Shown: piece by piece, positions 53,721-64,000 of the stretch | Numbering within the stretch: the first letter of the stretch is position 1 | Layout: every line of letters starts with the position of its first letter | Position numbers and translations under genes: made by a program | From: Halictus rubicundus | Lineage: Eukaryota > Arthropoda > Insecta > Hymenoptera > Halictidae | Assembly: GCF_050948215.1 (NCBI RefSeq) | Contig: NW_027488868.1 | Location: 186,001-250,000 of the forward strand | DNA: 64,000 nt | Direction: 5' to 3' | Notes under the pieces: model-generated | What the model saw: the letters and a program-made list of their open reading frames with translations, nothing else | Told to the model about the DNA's origin: nothing | Databases searched by the model: none

Positions 53721-55980
53721 CCTATCCTCTATCCTATCCTATCATCTATCCTGTACTATCCTCAATCCTATCCTTTCCTCTATCCTATCCTATCCTCTAT
53801 CCTATCCTATCCTCTATCCTATCCTATCCTGTATCCTATCCTATCCTCTATCCTATCCTCTATCCTATCCTCTATCCTATCCTATCCTCTATGCTATCCT
53901 ATCCTCTATCGTCTCCTATCCTCTATCCTATCCAATCCCCTATCCTATCCTCTATCCTATCCTATCCTCTATCCTATCCTATCCTCTATCCTATCCTATC
54001 CTCTATCCTATCCTATCCTCTATCCTATCCTATCCTCTATCCTATCCTATTCTCTATCCTACCCTATCCTATCCTCTATCGTATCCCTTCCTGTATCCTA
54101 TCCAATCCTATATTCTATACTCTATCCTATCCTATCCTCTATCCTATCCTATCCTCTATCCTAGCCTATCCTCTATCCTATCCTATCCTCTATCCTATCT
54201 TATCCTCAATCCTATTCTATCCTCTTTCCTATCCTATCCTCAATCCTATCCTATCCTCCATCCTCGCCTATACTCAACTCTATCCTATCCTCAATCCTAT
54301 CCTATACTCTATCGTATCCAATCCCCTATCCTATCCTCTATCGTATTCTATCCCATATCCTATCCTCTATCCTATCCAATCCCCTATCCTATCCTCTATC
54401 ATATCCTATCCGATCCTCTATCCTATCATATCCTGTATCATATCCTATCCTCTATCCAGTCCTATCCTCTATCCTATCCTATCCTCTATCCTATCCTATC
54501 CTGTATCCTATCCTATCCTCTATCCTATCCTACCCTATCCTATCCTCTATCCTATCCTGTCCTCTATCGTCTCCTATCCTCTATCCTATCCAATCCCCTA
54601 TCCTATCCTCTATCGTCTCCCATCCTCTATCCTATCCTATCCTCTATCCTATCTTATCCTCTATCCTATCCTATCCTCTATAATATCCTATCCTCTATCC
54701 TATCCTATCCTCAATCCTATCCTATCCTCTATCCTATTCTATCCTCTATCCTATCCTATCCTCTATCCTATCCTCTATACTATCCTCTATCCTATCCTCT
54801 ATCCTATCCTCTATCCTATCCTCTATCCTATCCTATCCTCTATCCTATCCTATCCTCTATCCTATCCTATCCTCTACCCTATCCTATCCTCTATCCTATC
54901 CTATCGTCTAACCTATCCTATCTTCTATCCTATCTTATCCTCTATCCTATCCTATCCTCTATAATATCCTATCCTCTATCCAATCCAATCCTCTATCCTA
55001 TCCTATCCTCTATCCTATCCTATCCTCTATCCTATCCTATCCTCTATCCTATCCTATCCTCTATAATATCCTATCCTCTATCGTATCCTATCCTCTATCC
55101 TATCCTATCCTCTATCCTATCCTATCCTCTATCCTATCATATCCTCTATCCTATGCTATCCTCTATCCTATCCTATCCTCTATCCTATCCTATCCTATCC
55201 TCTATCCTATCCAATCTCCTATCCTATCCTCTATCCTATCCTATCCTCTACCCTATCCTATCCTCTATCCTATCCTATCCTCTATCCTATCCTATCCTCT
55301 ATCCTATCCTATCCTCTATCCTATCCTATCCTCTATCCTATCCTATCCTCTATAATATCCTATCCTCTATCGTATCCTATCCTCTATCCTATCCTATCCT
55401 CTATCCTATACAATCCACTATCCTATCCTCTATCCTATCCTCTATCCTATCCTATCCTCTATCCTATCCTATCTTCTATCCTATCCTATCATCTATCCTA
55501 TCGACTATCGCATCCTATCCTCTATCCTATCCAATCCTATATCCTATCCTCTCTCCTATCCTATCCTCTATCCTATCCTATCCTCTATCCTATCCTATCC
55601 TCTATCCTATACGATCCTCTATCCTATCATATCCTCTATCCTATCCTATCCTCTATCCTATCCTATCCTCTATCCTATCCTATCCTCTATACTATCCTAT
55701 CCTCCATCCTTTCCTATCCTGTATCCTATCCTATCCTCTATCCTATCCTACCCTATCCTATCCTCTATCCTATCCTATCCTCTATGATATCCTATCCTCC
55801 ATCCTATACTATCCTCTATCCTATCCTATCCTCTATCCTATCCAATCACCTATCCGATCCTCTATCCTATCCTTTCCTCTATCTACTATCCTCAATCCTA
55901 TCCTATCCTCTATCCTATCCAATCCCCTATCCGATCCTCTATCCTATCATATCCTCTATCCTATCCTATCCTCTATCCTA
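53721..55980 (+). repeat. Mixed satellite leading into the 3-kb repeat
   Basis: Up to about 54.5 kb it carries TATCCCTTCCTG, CTCGCCTATACTC and CATATCC markers like 21.84-22.2 kb. A 12-mer run of six 7-mer starts lies at 54760-54820. GTCTAACC (G at 54906) followed by CCAATCCAATCC pairs with 58156 and 61174 (offsets 3250 and 3018), so the left part of the 3-kb unit already appears here in a longer, altered form. Confidence 0.8.
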
Positions 55981-58900
55981 TCCTATCCTCTATCCTATCC
56001 TATCCTCTATCCTATACTATCCTCTATCCTATCCTATCCTCTATCCTATCCAATCACCTATCCGATCCTCTATCCTATCCTTTCCTCTATCCTATCCTAT
56101 CATCAATCCTATTCTATCCTCTATCCTATCGTATCCTCTATCCTATTCTATACTCTATCCTATCCTATCCGCTATCCTATGATCTATCCTATCCAATCCC
56201 CTATCCGATCCTCTATCCTATCATATCCTCTATCCTATCCTATCCTCTATCCTATCCTATCCTATCCTATATCCTATCCTATCCTCTATCCTATCTTATC
56301 CTCTATCCTATCCTATCCTCTATAATATCGTATCCTCTATCCAATCCTATACTCTATCCTATCCTATCCGATCCTCTATCCTATCCTTTCCTCTATACTA
56401 TCCTATCCTCAATCCTATCCTATCCTCTATCCTATCCTTTCCTCTATCCTATCCAATCCCCTATCCTATCCTCTATCCTATCCTATCCTCTATCCTATCC
56501 TATCATCTATCCTATACACTATCGTATCCTATCCTCTAACCTATCGAATCCTATATCCTATCCTCTATCCTATCCTATCCTCTATCCTATCCTTTCCTCT
56601 ATCCTATCCAATTCCATATCCTATCCTCTATCCGATCCTATCCTCTATCCTATCCAATCCTCTATAATATCGTATCCTCTATCCTATCCTATCCTATCCT
56701 CTATCCTATCCTATCCTCTATCCTATCCTATCATCTATCCTATCCTATCCTCTATCCTATCCTATCCTCTATCCTATCATATCCTCTATCCTATCCTATC
56801 CTCTATCCTATTCTATCCTCTATCCTATCCTATCCTCTATCCGATCCTATCCTCTATCCTATCCAATCCTCTATAATATCGTATCCTCTATCCTATCCTA
56901 TCCTATCCTCTATCCTATCCTATCCTCTATCCTATCCTATCCTCTATCCTATCCTATCCTCTATCCTATCATATCCTCTATCCTATCCTATCCTCTATCC
57001 TATCCTATCCTCTATCCTATTCTATCCTCTATCCTATCCTATCCTCTATCCTATCCTATCCTGTATCCTATCCTATCCTCTATCCTATCCTACCCTATCC
57101 TATCCTCTATCCTATCCTATCCTCTATCGTCTCCTGTCCTCTAGCCTATACAATCCCCTATTCTATCCTCTATCGTCTCCCATCCTCTATCCTATCCAAT
57201 CCCCTATACTTTCCTCTATCGGATCCTATCCTCTATCGTATCCTATACTCTATCCTATCCAATCCCCTATCCTATCCTCTATCCTATCCTATCCTCCATC
57301 CTATCCTATCCTCTATCCTATCATATCCTCTATCCTATCCTATCCTCTATCCTATCCTATCCTCTATCCTATCCTATCATCTATCCTATCCTATCCTCTA
57401 TCCTATCCTATCCTCTATCCTATCATATCCTCTATCCTATCCTATCCTCTATCCTATCCTATCCTGTATCCTATCCTATCCTCTATCCTATCCTACCCTA
57501 TCCTATCCTCTATCCTATCCTATCCTATCCTCTATCCTATCCTACCCTATCCTATCCTCTATCCTATCCTATCCTCTATCGTCTCCTGTCCTCTAGCCTA
57601 TACAATCCCCTATTCTATCCTTTATCGTCTCCTATTGTCTAGCCTATCCAATCCCCTATCCTATCCTCTATCCGATCCTATCCTCTATCGTATCCTATAC
57701 TCTATCTTATCCAATCCCCTATCCTATCCTCTATGCTATCCTATCCACTATCCTATACTCTCCTCTATCCTATCCTATCTTCTATCCTATCCTATCCTCT
57801 ATCCTATCCTATCCTCTATCCTATCCAATCACCTATCCGATCCTCTATCCTATCCTATCCTCTATCCTATCCAATCACCTATCCTATCCCCTACCCTATC
57901 CTATCCTCTATCCTATCCTATCCTATCAACTATCCTAGCATCTCCTCTATCCTATCCTATCCTCTATCCTATCCTATCCTCTATCCTATCCTATCCTCTA
58001 TCCTATCCTATCCTATCCTCTATCCTATCCTATCCCCTATCCTATCTTATCCTCTATCCTATCCTATCCTCTATAATATCCTATCCTCTATCCTATCCTC
58101 TATCCTATCCTCTATCCTATCCTCTATCCTATCCTATCCTCTATCCTATCCTATCGTCTAACCTATCCTATCCTCTATCCTATCTTATCCTCTATCCTAT
58201 CCTATCCTCTATAATATCCTATCCTCTATCCAATCCAATCCTCTATCCTATCCTATCCTCTAGCCTATCCTATCCTCTATCCTATCCTATCCTCTATAAT
58301 ATCCTATCCTCTATCGTATCCTATCCTCTATCCTATCCTATCCTCTATCCTATCCTATCCTCTATCCTATCATATCCTCTATCCTATGCTATCCTCTATC
58401 CTATCCTATCCTCTATCCTATCCTATCCTATCCTCTATCCTATCCAATCTCCTATCCTATCCTCTATCCTATCCTATCCTCTACCCTATCCTATCCTCTA
58501 TACTTTCCTATCCTCTATCCTATCCTATCCTCTATCCTATCCTATCCTCTATCCTATCCTATCCTCCATCCTATCCTATCCTCTATCCTATCCTATCCTC
58601 TATCCTATCCTATCCTCTATCCTATCCTATCCTCTATCCTATCCTATCCTCTATCCTATCCGATCCTCTATCCTATCATATCCTCTATCCTATCCTATCC
58701 TCTATCCTATCCTATCCTCTATCCTATCCTATCCTCCATCCTATCCTATCCTGTATCCTATCCTATCCTCTATCCTATCCTACCCTATCCTATCCTCTAT
58801 CCTATCCTATCCTCTATGATATCCTATCCTCTATCCTATACTATCCTCTATCCTATCCTATCCTCTATCCTATCCAATCACCTATCCGATCCTCTATCCT

Positions 58901-61900
58901 ATCCTTTCCTCTATCCTATACTATCCTCAATCCTATCCTATCCTCTATCCTATCCAATCCCCTATCCGATCCTCTATCCTATCATATCCTCTATCCTATC
59001 CTATCCTCTATCCTATCCTATCCTCTATCCTATCCTATCCTCTATCCTATCCTATCCACTATCCCATCCAATCACCTATCCGATCCTCTATCCTATCCTT
59101 TCCTCTATCCTATCCTATCATCAATCCTATTCTATCCTCTATCCTATCGTATCCTCTATCCTATTCTATACTCTATCCTATCCTATCCGCTATCCTATGA
59201 TCTATCCTATCCAATCCCCTATCCGATCCTCTATCCTATCATATCCTCTATCCTATCCTATCCTCTATCCTATCCTATCCTATCCTATATCCTATCCTAT
59301 CCTCTATCCTATCTTATCCTCTATCCTATCCTATCCTCTATAATATCGTATCCTCTATCCAATCCTATACTCTATCCTATCCTATCCGATCCTCTATCCT
59401 ATCCTTTCCTCTATACTATCCTATCCTCAATCCTATCCTATCCTCTATCCTATCCTTTCCTCTATCCTATCCAATCCCCTATCCTATCCTCTATCCTATC
59501 CTATCCTCTATCCTATCCTATCATCTATCCTATACACTATCGTATCCTATCCTCTAACCTATCGAATCCTATATCCTATCCTCTATCCTATCCTATCCTC
59601 TATCCTATCCTTTCCTCTATCCTATCCAATTCCATATCCTATCCTCTATCCGATCCTATCCTCTATCCTATCCAATCCTCTATAATATCGTATCCTCTAT
59701 CCTATCCTATCCTATCCTCTATCCTATCCTATCCTCTATCCTATCCTATCATCTATCCTATCCTATCCTCTATCCTATCCTATCCTCTATCCTATCATAT
59801 CCTCTATCCTATCCTATCCTCTATCCTATTCTATCCTCTATCCTATCCTATCCTCTATCCGATCCTATCCTCTATCCTATCCAATCCTCTATAATATCGT
59901 ATCCTCTATCCTATCCTATCCTATCCTCTATCCTATCCTATCCTCTATCCTATCCTATCCTCTATCCTATCCTATCCTCTATCCTATCATATCCTCTATC
60001 CTATCCTATCCTCTATCCTATCCTATCCTCTATCCTATTCTATCCTCTATCCTATCCTATCCTCTATCCTATCCTATCCTGTATCCTATCCTATCCTCTA
60101 TCCTATCCTACCCTATCCTATCCTCTATCCTATCCTATCCTCTATCGTCTCCTGTCCTCTAGCCTATACAATCCCCTATTCTATCCTCTATCGTCTCCCA
60201 TCCTCTATCCTATCCAATCCCCTATACTTTCCTCTATCGGATCCTATCCTCTATCGTATCCTATACTCTATCCTATCCAATCCCCTATCCTATCCTCTAT
60301 CCTATCCTATCCTCCATCCTATCCTATCCTCTATCCTATCATATCCTCTATCCTATCCTATCCTCTATCCTATCCTATCCTCTATCCTATCCTATCATCT
60401 ATCCTATCCTATCCTCTATCCTATCCTATCCTCTATCCTATCATATCCTCTATCCTATCCTATCCTCTATCCTATCCTATCCTGTATCCTATCCTATCCT
60501 CTATCCTATCCTACCCTATCCTATCCTCTATCCTATCCTATCCTATCCTCTATCCTATCCTACCCTATCCTATCCTCTATCCTATCCTATCCTCTATCGT
60601 CTCCTGTCCTCTAGCCTATACAATCCCCTATTCTATCCTTTATCGTCTCCTATTGTCTAGCCTATCCAATCCCCTATCCTATCCTCTATCCGATCCTATC
60701 CTCTATCGTATCCTATACTCTATCTTATCCAATCCCCTATCCTATCCTCTATGCTATCCTATCCACTATCCTATACTCTCCTCTATCCTATCCTATCTTC
60801 TATCCTATCCTATCCTCTATCCTATCCTATCCTCTATCCTATCCAATCACCTATCCGATCCTCTATCCTATCCTATCCTCTATCCTATCCAATCACCTAT
60901 CCTATCCCCTACCCTATCCTATCCTCTATCCTATCCTATCCTATCAACTATCCTAGCATCTCCTCTATCCTATCCTATCCTCTATCCTATCCTATCCTCT
61001 ATCCTATCCTATCCTCTATCCTATCCTATCCTATCCTCTATCCTATCCTATCCCCTATCCTATCTTATCCTCTATCCTATCCTATCCTCTATAATATCCT
61101 ATCCTCTATCCTATCCTCTATCCTATCCTCTATCCTATCCTCTATCCTATCCTATCCTCTATCCTATCCTATCGTCTAACCTATCCTATCCTCTATCCTA
61201 TCTTATCCTCTATCCTATCCTATCCTCTATAATATCCTATCCTCTATCCAATCCAATCCTCTATCCTATCCTATCCTCTAGCCTATCCTATCCTCTATCC
61301 TATCCTATCCTCTATAATATCCTATCCTCTATCGTATCCTATCCTCTATCCTATCCTATCCTCTATCCTATCCTATCCTCTATCCTATCATATCCTCTAT
61401 CCTATGCTATCCTCTATCCTATCCTATCCTCTATCCTATCCTATCCTATCCTCTATCCTATCCAATCTCCTATCCTATCCTCTATCCTATCCTATCCTCT
61501 ACCCTATCCTATCCTCTATACTTTCCTATCCTCTATCCTATCCTATCCTCTATCCTATCCTATCCTCTATCCTATCCTATCCTCCATCCTATCCTATCCT
61601 CTATCCTATCCTATCCTCTATCCTATCCTATCCTCTATCCTATCCTATCCTCTATCCTATCCTATCCTCTATCCTATCCGATCCTCTATCCTATCATATC
61701 CTCTATCCTATCCTATCCTCTATCCTATCCTATCCTCTATCCTATCCTATCCTCCATCCTATCCTATCCTGTATCCTATCCTATCCTCTATCCTATCCTA
61801 CCCTATCCTATCCTCTATCCTATCCTATCCTCTATGATATCCTATCCTCTATCCTATACTATCCTCTATCCTATCCTATCCTCTATCCTATCCAATCACC

Positions 61901-62420
61901 TATCCGATCCTCTATCCTATCCTTTCCTCTATCCTATACTATCCTCAATCCTATCCTATCCTCTATCCTATCCAATCCCCTATCCGATCCTCTATCCTAT
62001 CATATCCTCTATCCTATCCTATCCTCTATCCTATCCTATCCTCTATCCTATCCTATCCTCTATCCTATCCTATCCACTATCCCATCCAATCACCTATCCG
62101 ATCCTCTATCCTATCCTTTCCTCTATCCTATCCTATCATCAATCCTATTCTATCCTCTATCCTATCCTATCCTCTATCCTATTCTATACTCTATCCTATC
62201 CTATCCGCTATCCTATCCTCTATCCTATCCAATCCCCTATCCGATCCTCTATCCTATCATATCCTCTATCCTATCCTATCCTCTATCCTATCCTATCCTA
62301 TCCTCTATCCTATCCTATCCTCTATCCTATATTATCCTCTATCCTATCCTATCCTCTATAATATCGTATCCTCTATCCAATCCTATACTCTATCCTATCC
62401 TATCCGATCCTCTATCCTAT
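55981..62420 (+). repeat. 3018-bp higher-order repeat, about 2.1 copies
   Basis: Exact 3018-bp offsets link CATCAATCC at 56101, 59119 and 62137, TATAATATCG at 56321, 59339 and 62357, GGATCC at 57221 and 60239, GTCTAACC at 58156 and 61174, and ATGATATCC at 58816 and 61834. The match starts near 56.0 kb and is lost near 59.40/62.42 kb. Differences are few, for example CTATCCTATCC/CTATCCCATCC near 56041/59059 and CTATGATC/CTATCCTC near 59198/62216. Confidence 0.93.
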
Positions 62421-64000
62421 CCTATCCTCTATCCTATCCAATCACCTATCCGATCCTCTATCCTATCCTTTCCTCTATCCTATCCTATCATCAATCTAAT
62501 TCTATCCTCTATCCTATCCTATCCTCTATCCTATTCTATACTCTATCCTATCCTATCCGCTATCCTATCCTCTATCCTATCCAATCCCCTATCCGATCCT
62601 CTATCCTATCATATCCTCTACCCTATCCTATCCTCTATCCTATCCTATCCTATCCTCTATCCTATCCTATCCTCTATCCTATCCTATCCTCTATCCTATC
62701 CTATCCTCTATCCTATCCTATCCTCTATCCTATCCTATCCTCTATCCTATCCTATCCTCTATCCTATCCGATCCTCTATCCTATCATATCCTCTACCCTA
62801 TCCTATCCTCTATCCTATCCTATCCTCTATCCTATCCTATCCTCTATCCTATCCTATCCTCCATCCTATCCTATCCTGTATCCTATCCTATCCTCTATCC
62901 TATCCTACCCTATCCTATCCTCTATCCTATCCTATCCTCTATGATATCCTATCCTCTATCCTATACTATCCTCTATCCTATCCTATCCTCTATCCTATCC
63001 AATCACCTATCCGACCCTCTATCCTATCCTTTCCTCTATCCTATACTATCCTCAATCCTATCCTATCCTCTATCCTATCCAATCCCCTATCCGATCCTCT
63101 ATCCTATCATATCCTCTATCCTATCCTATCCTCTATCCTATCCTATCCTCTATCCTATCCTATCCTCTATCCTATACTATCCTCTATCCTATCCTATCCT
63201 CTATCCTATCCAATCACCTATCCGATCCTCTATCCTATCCTTTCCTCTATCCTATCCTATCATCAATCCTATTCTATCCTCTATCCTATCCTATCCTCTA
63301 TCCTATTCTATACTCTATCCTATCCTATCCGCTATCCTATCCTCTATCCTATCCAATCCCCTATCCGATCCTCTATCCTATCATATCCTCTATCCTATCC
63401 TATCCTCTATCCTATCCTATCCTATCCTCTATCCTATCCTATCCTCTATCCTATCTTATCCTCTATCCTATCCTATCCTCTATAATATCGTATCCTCTAT
63501 CCAATCCTATACTCTATCCTATCCTATCCGATCCTCTATCCTATCCTTTCCTCTATCCTATCCTATCCTCTATCCTATGCTATCCTCTATCCTATCCTAT
63601 CCTCTATCCTATCCTATCCTCTATCCTATCCTATCCTATCCTCTATCCTATCCAATCTCCTATCCTATCCTCTATAATATCCTTTCCTCTATCCTATCCA
63701 ATCCCCTATCCTATCCTCTATCCGATCCTATCCTCTATCCTATCCAATCCTCTATAATATCGTATCCTCTATCCTATCCTATCCTATCCTCTATCCTATC
63801 CTATCCTGTATCCTATCCAATCACCTATCCGATCCTCTATCCTATCCTATCCTCTATCCTATCCAATCACCTATCCGATCCTCTATCCTATCCTTTCCTC
63901 TATTCTATCCTATCCTCAATCCTATCCTATCCTCTATCCTATCCTATCCTCTATCCTATCCTATCCTCTATCCTATCCTATCCTCTATCCTATCCTATCC
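62421..64000 (+). repeat. Partial copies of the 3-kb unit
   Basis: CATCAATC recurs at 62489 and 63261, ATGATATCC at 62941 and TATAATATCG at 63481. From 62137 and 62357 to 63261 and 63481 the offset is 1124, while ATGATATCC is offset by 1107 (17 less). The CCAATCTCC marker of 55.2, 58.45 and 61.46 kb reappears near 63652. The array continues past the end of the window. Confidence 0.82.

Larger units (their letters stand above)
1..64000. repeat. Satellite array, 17-bp unit CCTATCCTATCCTCTAT
   Basis: The whole window is tandem satellite in a single orientation. The unit is one CCTCTAT 7-mer plus two CCTAT 5-mers (17 bp). Units with one 5-mer (12 bp) or three (22 bp) are common minor forms. Canonical + strand composition per unit is 7 C, 7 T, 3 A and no G. 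Differences from the unit are mostly single substitutions, such as TATCGTAT, TATCCGATCC, CCAATCC, TATAATATCC and CTAACC, or gain and loss of 5-mers. No unique sequence, transposable element or inversion interrupts it. The array runs off both ends of the window. Satellites of this kind are typical of eukaryotic heterochromatin; I do not recognise this unit as a named family. Confidence 0.98.

Noticed and set aside
233..63485. Dozens of + strand open reading frames of 60-693 codons, some starting at ATG
   Set aside because: All translate to the same Leu/Ser/Tyr/Pro/Ile cycle of the repeat, overlap each other in all three frames, start at chance point mutations (ATGCTATCC, ATGATATCC) or TTG, and stop at other point mutations. 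No domain, signal or codon pattern supports a protein.
1..64000. Telomere repeat
   Set aside because: The G-rich strand (GGATAG with AGAGG) superficially recalls telomeric DNA, but it does not match the TTAGGG, TTAGG, TTTAGGG or TCAGG types I know, and the higher-order repeats and lack of a chromosome end argue against it.
1..64000. CRISPR array
   Set aside because: There is regular spacing of similar words, but no unique spacers between repeats; the intervening sequence is the same repeat.
1..64000. Human-type GGAAT/CATTC satellite (satellite II/III)
   Set aside because: The 5-mer here is CCTAT (ATAGG), not ATTCC or CATTC. I see no tract of the latter, apart from isolated TATTC variants.
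1..64000. Perfect triplex (H-DNA) polypurine-polypyrimidine tract
   Set aside because: The A in every CCTAT interrupts the pyrimidine run every five to seven bases, so no long uninterrupted pyrimidine tract exists.
1..64000. tRNA, rRNA or structured non-coding RNA genes, rho-independent terminators
   Set aside because: The + strand nearly lacks G and so cannot form G-C stems; no cloverleaf, conserved rRNA segment or hairpin followed by a T run was seen.

Overview
The window is one uninterrupted satellite DNA array from the first to the last base. The basic unit is 17 bp, CCTATCCTATCCTCTAT on the given strand. It is best read as one 7-mer (CCTCTAT) followed by a variable number of 5-mers (CCTAT). 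Two 5-mers give the dominant 17-mer, one gives a 12-mer and three give a 22-mer. The canonical given strand has no G at all, and the opposite strand is purine-rich (GGATAG repeats). I found no gene, tRNA, rRNA, transposable element, CRISPR array or any stretch of non-satellite sequence. A 64 kb, single-orientation array of a short unit points to a eukaryotic chromosome (pericentromeric, subtelomeric or other constitutive heterochromatin). I do not recognise the 17-mer as a named satellite and cannot name the lineage.

The interest is in the layers above the 17-mer. Rare variant monomers carry G, AA, TTT or CG and act as markers, so higher-order structure can be read by eye. From left to right: 1-9.8 kb is variant-rich, with repeated cassettes of about 0.97 kb and a 216-bp tandem duplication. 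9.8-16.5 kb is a highly homogeneous 17-mer block in which most marker spacings are exact multiples of 17, with a 1020-bp (60 x 17) duplication. 16.5-21.5 kb is the most degenerate part. 21.5-26.9 kb is a clean 2712-bp tandem duplication, followed to 31 kb by truncated copies. 31-35.5 kb holds shorter copies of a module marked by GGATCC. 35.5-40.1 kb is a clean 2314-bp tandem duplication. 40.1-42.2 kb is homogeneous again. 42.2-45.1 kb repeats 17.5-20.5 kb; with its left flank this makes a long-range duplication of about 5 kb lying about 25 kb away. 45-55 kb is a mosaic of modules seen earlier. 56.0-62.4 kb is a 3018-bp higher-order repeat, with partial copies to the end.

The long stop-free frames on the + strand (up to 693 codons) are a by-product of the repeat. 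The unit contains no stop codon and 17 is not a multiple of 3, so every frame reads the same 17-residue Leu/Ser/Tyr/Pro/Ile peptide. The - strand has TAG in all three frames of each unit. I therefore annotate no CDS. The most distinctive observation is that paralogous positions within the higher-order repeats carry different numbers of the 12-bp subunit (3, 3, 3, 7 and 9 at one locus). This is a visible record of small slippage events on top of large unequal-exchange events.
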